From Roseiarcus sp963842835 (GTDB taxonomy: Bacteria; Pseudomonadota; Alphaproteobacteria; Rhizobiales; Beijerinckiaceae), in contig CAWJIB010000004.1 of assembly GCA_963842835.1 (NCBI GenBank), forward strand, positions 62,001-126,000: DNA of 64,000 bases. The letters run 5' to 3'. The translations under genes were made by a program, and so were the position numbers. The notes beneath the pieces are model-generated. The model ran no database searches and had not been told where the DNA came from. It saw only the letters and a program-made list of their open reading frames with translations. Shown here piece by piece: positions 8,736 to 21,406 of the stretch (its first letter is position 1; every line of letters starts with the position of its first letter).

Positions 8736-9767
8736 ATGAACGCTATCACGATCGGTCTCGATTTGGCCAAGTCGGTTTTTCAAGTCCACGGCGAAGGCGC
8801 CAAGGGCGAGATCGTCTTTCAGAAAAAGCTTCGTCGCGCGCAGCTCGAAGCGTTCTTCAGCAAGCAGCCGCGCTGCACGGTTGGGTTGGAGGCTTGCGGC
8901 TCGGCGCATTATTGGGGCCGCGCCTTGCGCGCGCTCGGGCATGAGGTTCGCTTAATTCCGGCGGCCTATGTGAAGCCCTTTGTTCGGCGCAATAAAACCG
9001 ACGCCCGCGATGCGGCGGCGATTTGCGCGGCGATGGGTCGCGCGGACATGCGTTACGTGGCAATCAAGAGCGTCGAGCAACAGGCGATGCGGGCGGTCGA
9101 GCGCGGACGCGAGCTTTTGATCAAGCAGCGGACTCAGCTTTCCAACTGCTTACGCGGTTTGCTCGCCGAGATGGGGATTATCGCGGCGCAAGGCCGGTTG
9201 GGCTTTGCCGAGTTGCGAGAGTTGGTTCGGGTAGGCGATGCGCGCGTGCCGGCGCCGCTGAGGGCGACGCTGGAAGCGCTGGGCCGGCAGATCGATAGTC
9301 TGGCCGGGGATATCGACGAGCTCGAGGCGCGGATACTGGCGGCGGCCAAGGAGAACCCGGACATGCGGCGTCTATGCGCGATCCCCGGCGTCGGCGCCAT
9401 CACGGCGCACGCCATTGTCGCGGCGATCGGCGACGGAAAGCGTTTCGATTCGGCGCGCGATTTCGCCGCCTGGGCGGGACTGACGCCGCGCGAGAGTTCG
9501 AGCGGGGGTAAGACGACAAAGCTCGGCATCACCCGGCAAGGGGAGCGGCGGCTGCGCTCGCTGCTGGCGTTGGGCGCCAGCACGATCATGCGCGGCGCGC
9601 GCGCCAACACGGGCCGCGCCACCGAGTGGCAGCGCGCCATCCTCGCCCGTCGCCCGGTCAAGGTCGCCGTGCTGGCGCAGGCGGCCAAAACCGCCCGGAT
9701 CGCCTGGGCTGTTTTGACTTCGGGCGAGGCCTATCGGCGGCCCGCGGCGCAAGCCAAGGCGGCGTGA
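8736..9767 (+). CDS. IS110-family transposase, right copy
   Basis: A 343-aa DEDD transposase with the same residues as the left copy: D9, E52, D89, D92 and the Ser cluster near 255. The KLGITRQGERRLRSLL and AAKTARIAWAVL stretches recall IS1111-subgroup proteins (recalled similarity, not searched). The upstream region differs from the left copy at one noticed base (8705), outside the coding region. Confidence 0.96.
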   Translation: MNAITIGLDLAKSVFQVHGEGAKGEIVFQKKLRRAQLEAFFSKQPRCTVGLEACGSAHYWGRALRALGHEVRLIPAAYVKPFVRRNKTDARDAAAICAAMGRADMRYVAIKSVEQQAMRAVERGRELLIKQRTQLSNCLRGLLAEMGIIAAQGRLGFAELRELVRVGDARVPAPLRATLEALGRQIDSLAGDIDELEARILAAAKENPDMRRLCAIPGVGAITAHAIVAAIGDGKRFDSARDFAAWAGLTPRESSSGGKTTKLGITRQGERRLRSLLALGASTIMRGARANTGRATEWQRAILARRPVKVAVLAQAAKTARIAWAVLTSGEAYRRPAAQAKAA

Positions 9768-10030
9768 GAAAAATGTAGAGCCAAGGCCAGACAACCCCTT
9801 TCCGGCCAGGCGGCGACGCAGGGTCGGAGACGAAGCAAGGAGCAAACGGTAGCGACGGCAAAAAGGTCAGGACCTGGGTTGGGACACTCCGAACCGTCAT
9901 CGCGCCTCAAAAGCGCGCCGCAATGCAGGGAGCCCAATCCGCGAAACCCATCGGGGCCAGCGGTCATGAACCGCGTCAAAAGGCCGAATACATGACCGCT
10001 CCAGACTTCAAGCCGAAGCCGCTGAAAAAT
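9768..10030 (+). ncRNA. Candidate guide (bridge/seek) RNA region, right IS copy
   Basis: About 260 nt without a gene, downstream of the transposase. Several small hairpins are possible, for example GGTCAGGACC and the GCGCCTCAAAAGCGC region. It contains CGCAATGC (9919-9926), which matches the REP/left-end junction at 8647-8654, and ATACATGAC (9988-9996), which matches the right-end/target junction at 10054-10062. Such matches are expected of target- and donor-pairing loops. The RNA itself is inferred. Confidence 0.45.
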
Positions 10031-10064
10031 GCCTTGCAACGAGGGGGCCGTCCATACATGACGT

Positions 10065-10751
10065 TCAGGGCCGGCGCTCGGCGACCGTCTTGCGAACCCT
10101 GAGCAAGGTGAACAGCCGCAGCGGCGGCAGTTCTCTGCGCTCCAGCAGTTCCGCGTCGGGGCGCGCCGCGATCCAGTCGCCGATCGCGGAATAGGGGAAT
10201 TGCGGATGCCAGCCGAGCCAAGCGGCGGATTTCTCCATCGCCGCTTCGATCATCGCGCGCGGGCCGCGCTCGGCGGCGAAATAATTCATGACGATCATCT
10301 GTCCGCCCGGCCGCAGGACGCGCCACACCTCATTGAGCACGCGCGCCGGGCTCGGCACGACGCTCATGACATAGGGCGCCAGGGCGACATCGAATTGCGC
10401 ATCGGGAAATTCGAGCGCGCCGGCGTCCATCACCTGAAGGCTCTTCACTTGCCGCAACGCCTTGCGGGCGACGCGCTCACGCGCGATTTTGAGCATCGCC
10501 GCGCTGATGTCGATACCGGTGACGCGCACGTTCGCGGGCATCAGGCCCAGCTCCAGGCCGGTGCCGACGCCCACGACGAGGATCGCCCCGTCCGGGCCCG
10601 CCGCTTCGACCGCCGCGCGGGTCGCGGCCAGTCGGCCGGGATGAAACGGCAGATCGAAAATGAGATCGTAGATCGGCGCCCAGCGGCTGTAGGCGGCTTC
10701 GGTCAGGACTTTGGCGGCGGCGTGCGTCCGCGTCGCGCTTGAATGGGGCAT
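10065..10751 (-). CDS. pmtA: Class I SAM methyltransferase, PmtA-like (phosphatidylethanolamine N-methyltransferase)
   Basis: A 228-aa methyltransferase with the N-terminal signature YSRWAPIYDLIFDLPFHPGR, the SAM-binding motif VVGVGTGLELGL at about residues 59-70, and the acidic motif GIDISAAML. This pattern fits Rhodobacter-type PmtA, which methylates phosphatidylethanolamine to phosphatidylcholine. UbiE/COQ5-like enzymes are the main alternative. Its stop lies 4 bp from the right end of the IS copy, so the insertion spared it. It is convergent with kup. Confidence 0.75.
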   Translation of the reverse strand: MPHSSATRTHAAAKVLTEAAYSRWAPIYDLIFDLPFHPGRLAATRAAVEAAGPDGAILVVGVGTGLELGLMPANVRVTGIDISAAMLKIARERVARKALRQVKSLQVMDAGALEFPDAQFDVALAPYVMSVVPSPARVLNEVWRVLRPGGQMIVMNYFAAERGPRAMIEAAMEKSAAWLGWHPQFPYSAIGDWIAARPDAELLERRELPPLRLFTLLRVRKTVAERRP

Positions 10752-10868
10752 GACGCAAAACTCCCCTTTTCGCCCTTCATCCCGCGCGGCGGAAGCCGCG
10801 ACCCGCCGCCATCTTACGCCAAATGGCCGCGCTGCGCCAACTGCCGATCGAATTGCGCGGGTTCGCGC

Positions 10869-13745
<2,877 letters not shown>

Positions 13746-13942
13746 GCGAAACTGTCCTTCGGCGCCTTCGAGCGAAGGCTGTCGGGCGTGAGATGCGCTT
13801 GCCCGGCGGAGCCGGTCAGGGCGCGGAAAATGGTTGAGGGCGCGCCGCGTGTCAAATCCAACGCGGCGGCGGTCGGCGGCTTCGGTTCAGCCGCCCGCTT
13901 GCTTGCCCCGTTGCGGCGCGGCGCATATAGGCTTGGCTTGTC

Positions 13943-14889
<947 letters not shown>

Positions 14890-14893
<4 letters not shown>

Positions 14894-14911
14894 AGCGCTT
14901 TGGCGCTTCAC
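14890..14911. terminator. Hairpin at the pyrB stop codon
   Basis: GTGAAGCGC-TTTG-GCGCTTCAC forms a perfect 9-bp stem that contains the pyrB stop codon. There is no T-run, so it is only a candidate terminator or RNA stabiliser. Confidence 0.4.
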
Positions 14912-14944
14912 CGCGCCAGGCGGCGTTTGGTCAACGCGCGGCTC

Positions 14945-15805
14945 TCACCCGCGGCGACCCGCCTTATCCAGCGCCGCGAATTCCGCGTCCGTCAGCGCAA
15001 TGCCCGCCGCCGCGACGTTTTCCTCGAGATGCGCGACTTTCGACGTGCCGGGAATCGGCAGCATGACGGGGCTGCGCTTGAGGAGCCAGGCGAGGGCGAT
15101 CTGGCCGGGCGTCGCGCCATGGGCGCGCGCGATCGTCCCGAGCGAGGCGCTGGGCCTGGCGAGTTCGCCGGCGCCGAGCGGATACCAGGGAATGAAGCCG
15201 ATCCCGCGCTTTTCGCAGTGCGCGAGCACATCTTCGCTCGCGCGATCGGCGAGGTTATAGCGGTTCTGCACCGTCGCGACGGGAAAGACCTTCGCCGCCG
15301 CCTCGATGTCGTCGATCGAGACTTCGCTAAGGCCAGCGAAGCGGATGACCTTCGCGTCGATGAGCGACTTGATCGCGCCGAACTGCTCGTCGCGCGGCAC
15401 TTTCGGATCGATGCGGTGCAATTGCCACAGGTCGATCGTCTCGACGCCGAGATTGCGGCGGCTCTTGTGCGCTTGCTCGACGAGATAGTCGGGCCGCCCC
15501 AGCGGGCTCCACCGGTCCGGCCCGCTGCGCGTGAGGCCGGCTTTTGTAGCCACCAGGATTTCGCCATAGGGATGCAGCGCTTCGCGGATCAGCCGCTCGG
15601 AGACATCCGGCCCGTAGGAATCGGCGGTGTCGATGAAATTCACGCCAAGGACGGGCAGGCGCCGCAGCACGCGCAGGGCTTCGGCGCGATCGGCCGGCTC
15701 GCCCCAGACGCCGCGTCCGGTCACGCGCATCGCGCCAAAGCCAAGGCGATGGATCGCGATCTTTCCGCCGATCTTGAACACGCCCGATTTTACCGCGTCG
15801 GTCAT
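14945..15805 (-). CDS. Aldo/keto reductase
   Basis: A 286-aa TIM-barrel NADP-dependent oxidoreductase. Tetrad positions are visible: D and Y in FIDTADSYGPDVSERLI, K in ILVATKAGL, H in DLWQLHRID. The C-terminal nucleotide region is LPIPGTSKVAHLEENV. The ATG at 15805 gives MTDAVKSGVFKIGG; the longer frame has an unlikely Arg-rich leader. It is the last gene of the leftward heme run, about 50 bp after hemF. Substrate unknown. Confidence 0.88.
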   Translation of the reverse strand: MTDAVKSGVFKIGGKIAIHRLGFGAMRVTGRGVWGEPADRAEALRVLRRLPVLGVNFIDTADSYGPDVSERLIREALHPYGEILVATKAGLTRSGPDRWSPLGRPDYLVEQAHKSRRNLGVETIDLWQLHRIDPKVPRDEQFGAIKSLIDAKVIRFAGLSEVSIDDIEAAAKVFPVATVQNRYNLADRASEDVLAHCEKRGIGFIPWYPLGAGELARPSASLGTIARAHGATPGQIALAWLLKRSPVMLPIPGTSKVAHLEENVAAAGIALTDAEFAALDKAGRRG

Positions 15806-15857
15806 TTCGCCGCCTCCGTCTTCGCCTCCCGCCGCCGATGATGGCGCTGGCGCCCGC

Positions 15858-16769
15858 TCACGGCCAGCGCGCCAGCGGCGGCATCGAGGAGAGGATCGAA
15901 GCGACATTGCCGCCGGTCTTCAGCCCGAACACCGTCCCGCGGTCGTAGAGCAGGTTGAATTCGACATAACGGCCGCGGCGCACGAGCTGCTCCTCGCGCT
16001 CGCCTTGCGTCCACGGCTTGGCGAAATTGCGGCGCACGATTTCGCTATAGAGCGAGACGAACGTCTCGCCGACATCGCGCGTGAAGGCGAAATCGGCGTC
16101 CCAAGCCGAATTGGCCGCGTCGCCCGCGCTGTTGAGGTAATCGTAGAAAATGCCGCCGATTCCACGCGGCTCATTGCGATGCTTGAGAAAGAAGTACTCG
16201 TCGCACCAGGCTCTGTATTTTTCGTAAGAACCGGCCGCGGGATGGCGCTCGCAAACGCCGCGCATCGCCTCGTGGAACAGAACCGCGTCGGGATCGTCGG
16301 CGCGCCGGCGCGCCTCGAGCGTCGGGGTGAGGTCCGCGCCGCCGCCGAACCATGCTTTGCTCGTCACGACGAAGCGGGTGTTCATGTGCACCGTCGGAAC
16401 ATGCGGATTCCAGGGATGCGCGATCACGGAAAGCCCGGAGGCCCAGAAGCGCGGATCGTCCGCGGCGCCGGGGATCTGCTTGGCGAATTCCGGCGCGAAG
16501 GACCCGTGGACCGTCGAGGCGTGCGCGCCCATTTTCTCGAACAGACGGCCGCGCAGCATCGCCATGCGCCCGCCCCCGCCCGGCGCGCCGGAATGATCGA
16601 CACGGCTCCACGGCTCCAGCGCGAAGCGCCCCAGCGCCGCGCCAGGCGCCGGTCCCTGCGCCTCTGGCGGGCATTCCGCCTCGAGCGCCTCCATCGCCGC
16701 GATCAGTTTGAGCTGCAGCGCCTCGAACCATTCTCGGGCTCGCGCCTGCCGCGCGTTCGTCTCGTCCAT
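15858..16769 (-). CDS. hemF: Oxygen-dependent coproporphyrinogen III oxidase
   Basis: A 303-aa HemF that decarboxylates coproporphyrinogen III to protoporphyrinogen IX with O2. Family blocks include FGGGADLTP, RGIGGIFYDYLN, WTQGEREEQLVRRGRYVEFNL and the closing SILSSMPPLARW. The start at 16769 (MDETNARQARAREWF) is chosen over a longer frame with a basic leader. It lies in the same direction as hemE and hemA, with an exported protein between. Use of HemF implies aerobic heme synthesis. Confidence 0.96.
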   Translation of the reverse strand: MDETNARQARAREWFEALQLKLIAAMEALEAECPPEAQGPAPGAALGRFALEPWSRVDHSGAPGGGGRMAMLRGRLFEKMGAHASTVHGSFAPEFAKQIPGAADDPRFWASGLSVIAHPWNPHVPTVHMNTRFVVTSKAWFGGGADLTPTLEARRRADDPDAVLFHEAMRGVCERHPAAGSYEKYRAWCDEYFFLKHRNEPRGIGGIFYDYLNSAGDAANSAWDADFAFTRDVGETFVSLYSEIVRRNFAKPWTQGEREEQLVRRGRYVEFNLLYDRGTVFGLKTGGNVASILSSMPPLARWP

Positions 16770-16838
16770 GTCGGTCTTTCCCCGCGCGCCGTTCGTGCGG
16801 CGCTTCGTTCCCACAGGCGCCGGCGCGGCGCAAGGCGT

Positions 16839-17189
16839 TCAGGGCGAGCGGAAGATCTGGCGATTGCCGAGGCTGAGCTGATTGGCGCGCTGGGCCGCGC
16901 ACCAGGCGGCGAGGCCGGCGGCGCGCACTTCCTGTTTGCGCCGCGGCAATTCGGCGGCCAGTTCCGCGTCGAAGCGCGCCTGGCCGTAGGCCTTGTGGCC
17001 GATTTCGAGGAACGCGCTCTCGAATTTCTTCGCTTCCTCGGGGATGACGTCGGCGCAATCGGCGCCCATTTCGCGCATCAGGCTCACTGAGCGCGCGACG
17101 CCGTTGATGGTGATCGACTGCGCGGCGGCGGGGCCGGCGAGCGCCAGCGACGCGGCGAATACGGCGGCGCGCATCCCGAGCTTGTCCAT
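16839..17189 (-). CDS. Small exported protein in heme cluster, unknown function
   Basis: A 116-aa protein with a cleavable signal peptide (MDKLGMRAAVFAASLALAGPAAAQ). The mature part is mostly helical and has two cysteines (in ADCADVIP and AAWCAAQ). Not recognised. It sits between hemE and hemF in the same direction with about 20 bp before and 70 bp after, suggesting co-transcription. A link to heme or periplasmic stress is only positional. Confidence 0.7.
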   Translation of the reverse strand: MDKLGMRAAVFAASLALAGPAAAQSITINGVARSVSLMREMGADCADVIPEEAKKFESAFLEIGHKAYGQARFDAELAAELPRRKQEVRAAGLAAWCAAQRANQLSLGNRQIFRSP

Positions 17190-17208
17190 GGCTTTCGCCT
17201 CCCTCGCT

Positions 17209-18267
17209 TCAGCCCGCGCCGCGCACGCGCGCGACGAGCCGCTCGACATGCTCGATCGGCGTCTGCGGCAGGATTCCGTGGCCGAGGTTGAAGATATGCG
17301 CACGGCCGGCGAAGCCCTGCAACACGCGGTCGACGCCTTCGTCCAGCGCCCGCCCGCCCGCGAGCAGGGCGAGCGGATCGAGATTGCCTTGCAGCGCGAG
17401 GGTCGGCGGCAGGGCCGCGGCGGCGGCGCGCGGCTCGACCGCCGTGTCTAGGCCGATGGCCGAGAGCCCGTCCAGCGCGGCGAATTTGCCGAGCTGGGTC
17501 GCCGCGCCGCGCGGGAAAGCGATGACGGGCGCGTGCGGCGCGGCGACGCGCAACCTCGCGAGCATGCGCTCGATCGGCTTCACGCACCAGCGCTCGAATT
17601 CGGCCGGTGGAAGCACCCCCGACCAGGAGTCGAATATCTGCACCGCCTCTGCGCCGGCCCGAATTTGGCGCGCGAGGTAATCCGCCGAGACGTCGGCGAG
17701 GCGATCGATCAGCGCCGCGAAGAGTTCGGGTTGGCGATAGGCGAAGAGCCGCGCTGGCGCTTGGTCCGGCGTTCCGCGCCCCGCGATCATGTAGCTCGCC
17801 ACCGTCCAGGGCGCGCCGCAGAAGCCGATCAGCGCCGTCTCGGCCGGCAGGCTCGCCTTGACGCGCTCGATCGTCTCGAACACCGGTTCGAGGCGCGCCC
17901 AGTCGAGTTCGTCGCGCAACGCCTTGAAATCGGCGGCGTTCTCGATCGGCTTGAGGCGCGGCCCCTCGCCGTGCTCGAAACTGACGCTTTGCCCGAGCGC
18001 GTCGGGCGCGACGAGGATGTCGCAAAAGAGGATCGCCGCGTCGAAGCCGAAGCGGCGGATCGGCTGGAGAGTCGCCTCGGTCGCTAATTTAGAATTGTAG
18101 CAAAAATCGAGAAACGACGGAGCCTCGGCGCGGATCGCACGATATTCCGGGAGATAGCGGCCGGCCTGGCGCATCAGCCAGATCGGCGGGATCCTCTGCG
18201 CCGCGCCGCCGAGCGCCGCGAGGAAGGGCTTCGGCTTGCGGGCGTCGGTCGATGGGGCGGCCGTCAT
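17209..18267 (-). CDS. hemE: Uroporphyrinogen decarboxylase
   Basis: A 352-aa enzyme converting uroporphyrinogen III to coproporphyrinogen III. The signature PPIWLMRQAGRYLPEYRAIR is near residues 23-42; FSDILV-type FCDILVAPDALGQ and GFCGAPWTVASYMI are also present. The start ATG at 18267 (MTAAPSTDARKPKPFLAAL) is chosen because the upstream extension is coded by an intergenic palindromic repeat. Part of the leftward heme run. Confidence 0.97.
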   Translation of the reverse strand: MTAAPSTDARKPKPFLAALGGAAQRIPPIWLMRQAGRYLPEYRAIRAEAPSFLDFCYNSKLATEATLQPIRRFGFDAAILFCDILVAPDALGQSVSFEHGEGPRLKPIENAADFKALRDELDWARLEPVFETIERVKASLPAETALIGFCGAPWTVASYMIAGRGTPDQAPARLFAYRQPELFAALIDRLADVSADYLARQIRAGAEAVQIFDSWSGVLPPAEFERWCVKPIERMLARLRVAAPHAPVIAFPRGAATQLGKFAALDGLSAIGLDTAVEPRAAAAALPPTLALQGNLDPLALLAGGRALDEGVDRVLQGFAGRAHIFNLGHGILPQTPIEHVERLVARVRGAG

Positions 18268-18299
18268 GGGGCTTTCCGGTGAAAAGTTGCTGGGTTCGC

Positions 18300-18445
18300 G
18301 CTGCCCCTCATCCCAAGGCGAATGCGTAGCATTCGTCCGCAGCCCTTCGGGCCACCTTCTCCCGCCAGCGGGAGAAGCGGTTCGGCGCCGCAACGCCCCT
18401 CGCCCGCTTGCGGGAGAGGGGTTGGGGTGAGGGCTCTCGCAACGA
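18300..18445. repeat. Palindromic intergenic repeat (REP-like)
   Basis: Sequence between hemA and hemE rich in paired palindromes: CTTCTCCCGCCAGCGGGAGA (about 18357-18376), then CTCGCCCGCTTGCGGGAGAG and GGGGTTGGGGTGAGGG. This class of hairpin repeat is common between genes in alphaproteobacteria and may act on mRNA stability or termination. It explains several spurious open frames here. Confidence 0.7.
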
Positions 18446-18507
18446 CGAATAGAGCGGCTCGAGGCCGCTCTAACGTGAAAAGCCGGAGGCGCGCAAGGCC
18501 CGGCGGC

Positions 18508-19809
18508 CTATTCGGCCGCCTTCTTCATTTCGGGATAGGTGCAGTTCGCCGCGGCGTCTGCGGCGGGACGGCGCAGCGGCACGACGTGCGATTCCTCGAA
18601 GGGCAGGCCCAAAGTGTTCCAGACGTCGACCAGCGCCTCGACCAGCGTCGCGACCTGCGCTTCGGTATGGCGAGGCGTCGGCGTGATGCGCAGGCGCTCG
18701 GTTCCCTTGGCGACGGTCGGGTAGTTGATCGGCTGGATATAGATTTCGTGCCGTCGCAGCAGCATCTCGCTCGCTGCGCGGCACTTCTTGGCGTCGCGCA
18801 CCATCAGCGGCACGATATGGGAGGGATTGTCGAGCACGGGAAGGCCCGCCGCGCGCAGCGCGTGCTTGACCAGCCGCGCCATCGCCTGATGGCGCTCGCG
18901 TTCGGCGCTCGAGGCCTTGAGATGGCGCACCGCGGCCATGGCGGCGGCGGCCACGCTCGGCGGCAAGGTCGAGGTGAAGATGAACGAGGGGGCATAGCTG
19001 CGCACCGCGTCGATCAGCGCGGCGGTTCCCGCGATATAGCCGCCCAGGCCGCCGAATCCCTTGGCGAGAGTGCCCTCGACGACGTCGATGTCGCCCATCA
19101 GGCCTTCGCGCTCGCAAACGCCGCCGCCTCGCGGTCCGTACATGCCGACCGCGTGAACTTCGTCGATGTAGGTGAGCGCGTTGTATTTCTTGGCGAGGGC
19201 GACGACTTCGGCGATCGGCGCGATGTCGCCGTCCATCGAATAGAGGCTCTCGAACGCGATCAGCTTGGCGCGCGCGGGGTCGGCGGCGGCGAGCAGCTCT
19301 TCGAGATGCTTCGTGTCGTTGTGGCGCCACACCTTCTTTTCGCATCCCGAACGGCGCACGCCTTCGATCATCGAATTGTGGTTAAGCGCGTCGGAGAGAA
19401 TCAGACAATTCGGCAGCAGGCCGGCGATCGTCGAAATCGAGGCGAGATTGGAGATCCAGCCGGAGGTGAAGACGAGCGCCGCCTCCTTGCCGTGCAGGTC
19501 GGCGAGTTCCGCCTCCAACTGCACGATCGGGTGGTGGGTGCCCGAAATATTGCGCGTGCCGCCGGCGCCGGCGCCATGGGCGCGCGCCGCGCTCACGCCG
19601 GCTTCGATGACGTCCTTGTGGCCGCCCATGCCGAGATAGTCGTTCGAGCACCAGACGGTGACTTCGCGCGGGGCGTGCTCTTCGCCCGCGGGGCGCCACA
19701 GCGCCATGGGAAAACGCGACGCGTCGCGCTCGAGATTAGCGAAGACGCGATAACGTTCTTCCCGCTTCAGCTCCTCAATCGCTTCTTCGAAACGCCGCTG
19801 ATAATCCAT
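18508..19809 (-). CDS. hemA: 5-aminolevulinate synthase
   Basis: A 433-aa PLP enzyme (alpha-oxoamine synthase) making 5-aminolevulinate from glycine and succinyl-CoA, the alphaproteobacterial C4 route. The PLP lysine is K250 in EGTLAKGFGGLGGYIAG. The glycine-binding region CSNDYLGMGGHK and the Asp in TYIDEVHAVGMYG are present. The ATG at 19809 gives the standard N-terminus MDYQRRFEEAIEELK. The gene lies between hemC and hemE. Confidence 0.97.
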   Translation of the reverse strand: MDYQRRFEEAIEELKREERYRVFANLERDASRFPMALWRPAGEEHAPREVTVWCSNDYLGMGGHKDVIEAGVSAARAHGAGAGGTRNISGTHHPIVQLEAELADLHGKEAALVFTSGWISNLASISTIAGLLPNCLILSDALNHNSMIEGVRRSGCEKKVWRHNDTKHLEELLAAADPARAKLIAFESLYSMDGDIAPIAEVVALAKKYNALTYIDEVHAVGMYGPRGGGVCEREGLMGDIDVVEGTLAKGFGGLGGYIAGTAALIDAVRSYAPSFIFTSTLPPSVAAAAMAAVRHLKASSAERERHQAMARLVKHALRAAGLPVLDNPSHIVPLMVRDAKKCRAASEMLLRRHEIYIQPINYPTVAKGTERLRITPTPRHTEAQVATLVEALVDVWNTLGLPFEESHVVPLRRPAADAAANCTYPEMKKAAE

Positions 19810-20079
19810 CGGTCGACGACCCTCACGTTGCCGGACGCGCCCTCTCTGGACGGCGTTCCCGAGGCCTTCTCTCGCCTTATGGGTACCCGCCAGCGCCCCG
19901 CGAGTAAAGAGCGCCGCGCGCGGCGGCTTCGGCGCTCTCTCGCCCGAGGACCCGTTGCGCTTCGTCAACGCTCGCCCGCCAGCGCCCGCAATGATTTGCG
20001 CTAGCGCAAAAATGCCGCGAAAACCGCAATAAAGGATTGACGCCCCCCGATCGCGCCGCGGGGGCCGCGACACTATGTC

Positions 20080-21030
20080 CTACCGACCCGCAGGCCCCTT
20101 GCCCGCCGGCAAGACGCCTGGCGGAAGCCGCCGGGCGAGATCCCGGCCGGCCTCGGCGCCCAGGCGCGCCGCGTCGGCGGGGGCGCCTTCGAGGCGCACG
20201 TCGAAAGCCTCGGAGCCGTCCTCGCGCAGGACCTGCCCGGTCAAGACGAGCGCCGCGCCTTCGAGGCGGGCATGGCCGGCGATCGGCGTGCGGCAAGAGC
20301 CTTCGAGTTCGGCGAGAAACGCCCGCTCGGCCGTCAGGGCGACCATCGTTTCGGCGTGGCAGATCGGCGCCAGCGCGGCGAGGGCGCGCGCGTCGGCGGC
20401 CCGCGCGGTGAGCGCGATGGCGCCCTGGCCGACCGCCGGCAAAAAGGCCTCGACGTCGAGCACGGCGCGGGCGCGATGGGCGAGGCCGAGGCGCTTCAAA
20501 CCGGCGAGCGCGAGCAGCGTCGCGTCGATCGCTTTCGTTTCCGCCTTGCGCAGCCGCGTCTCGACGTTGCCGCGCAGCAATTCGATCTGAAGATCGGGCC
20601 TCAGCCGGCGCGCCTGCGCCTGCCGGCGCAGCGAAGCGGCGCCGAGGCGCGCGCCCTGGGGCAGGGCGGGAATCGAATCGGCGACGGCGGAAATCAGCGC
20701 GTCGCGCACGTCCTCGCGCTCGAGAAAACCGGCGATCGCCACGCCCTCAGGGAGCAGGGTCGGCAGATCCTTGGCCGAATGCACCGCGGCGTCGATTTGC
20801 CCCGCGAGCAGGGCCGCGTCGATTTCCTTGGTGAAAAGCCCTTTGCCGCCGGCCTCGGCGAGCGGACGGTCCTGGGTGACGTCGCCGCTGGTGCGGATGA
20901 TCTCGATGGCGACGGCGGCCTCGTCCCAGCCGTGCGCCGCCGCGATCCGCCTTCGCGTCTCGTGCGCCTGGGCGAGGGCGAGCGGCGAGCCGCGCGTGCC
21001 GAGCGTGAAAAGGATGTCGTGGGAAGCCAT
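20080..21030 (-). CDS. hemC: Hydroxymethylbilane synthase (porphobilinogen deaminase)
   Basis: A 316-aa enzyme that polymerises four porphobilinogens. GTRGSPLALAQ is at residues 11-21, HSAKDLP at 84-90, and the dipyrromethane-cofactor cysteine is C246 in LEGSCRTPIAGHA. It is the first gene of the leftward heme run. Its 5' side borders the left attachment site of the genomic island (21237), so the island inserted about 200 bp upstream of it. Confidence 0.97.
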   Translation of the reverse strand: MASHDILFTLGTRGSPLALAQAHETRRRIAAAHGWDEAAVAIEIIRTSGDVTQDRPLAEAGGKGLFTKEIDAALLAGQIDAAVHSAKDLPTLLPEGVAIAGFLEREDVRDALISAVADSIPALPQGARLGAASLRRQAQARRLRPDLQIELLRGNVETRLRKAETKAIDATLLALAGLKRLGLAHRARAVLDVEAFLPAVGQGAIALTARAADARALAALAPICHAETMVALTAERAFLAELEGSCRTPIAGHARLEGAALVLTGQVLREDGSEAFDVRLEGAPADAARLGAEAGRDLARRLPPGVLPAGKGPAGR

Positions 21031-21406
21031 GCGCGCGCCATTAAGCGATAATCGGCGCGCTGGCTAGGGGGCGGCGCCGCGCTGGCCAGCGCCCTCGTCT
21101 TGATCCGATCCGTCCACACGGCCTGACGGCGGGGGGCGACCGGACGATCAAGCGGGCCGGGACGCGAAGAGCGGTTTGCGAAACGACTGCGGAAATTGCC
21201 TACGCCAACCGCGCTTTGGTTAAGGCATTGGCTTTAATGGTGCCCAGGGGCGGAATCGATGTCGCGTGCTATGTGATTGAAATATCGGATTGAAGTTTTT
21301 GACGAAAAATTCGTGCCCCCCAATGAGTCCGCATTCCCAAATGGCGGTGGTTCGGTTCCCACTTACGCTCGAAGCGCCGCCTTATATGGGGATCGCGACA
21401 CAGCCG
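21031..21406. other. hemC upstream region and left island boundary
   Basis: 376 bp without a gene. The first 200 bp are G+C-rich and should hold the hemC promoter. After the left attachment site (21237-21259) the composition becomes visibly more A+T-rich up to the helicase stop. No convincing small gene was seen. Confidence 0.6.
21237..21259. repeat. attL: 23-bp copy of the tRNA-Phe 3' end
   Basis: Identical over 23 bp to 56670-56692, which covers the CCA end, acceptor 3' strand and part of the T-arm of tRNA-Phe. The two copies are in direct orientation and enclose the integrase gene, as expected of attL and attR made by a tRNA-targeting tyrosine recombinase. Confidence 0.92.

Larger units (their letters stand above)
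8654..10060 (+). mobile_element. IS110 family, IS1111-type element, right copy
   Basis: 1407-bp mirror copy of 7069-8475. Its left end abuts a REP unit ending CGCAATG at 8647-8653. Its right end (GGCCGTCCATACATG) is followed by ACG and the stop codon of the convergent methyltransferase at 10065, so no gene was broken. As is usual for this family, no target duplication is apparent beyond the shared ATG. Confidence 0.92.

Noticed and set aside
7066..10063. The IS pair as a composite transposon carrying cargo
   Set aside because: Only 172 bp of REP sequence lie between the copies; there is no cargo gene.
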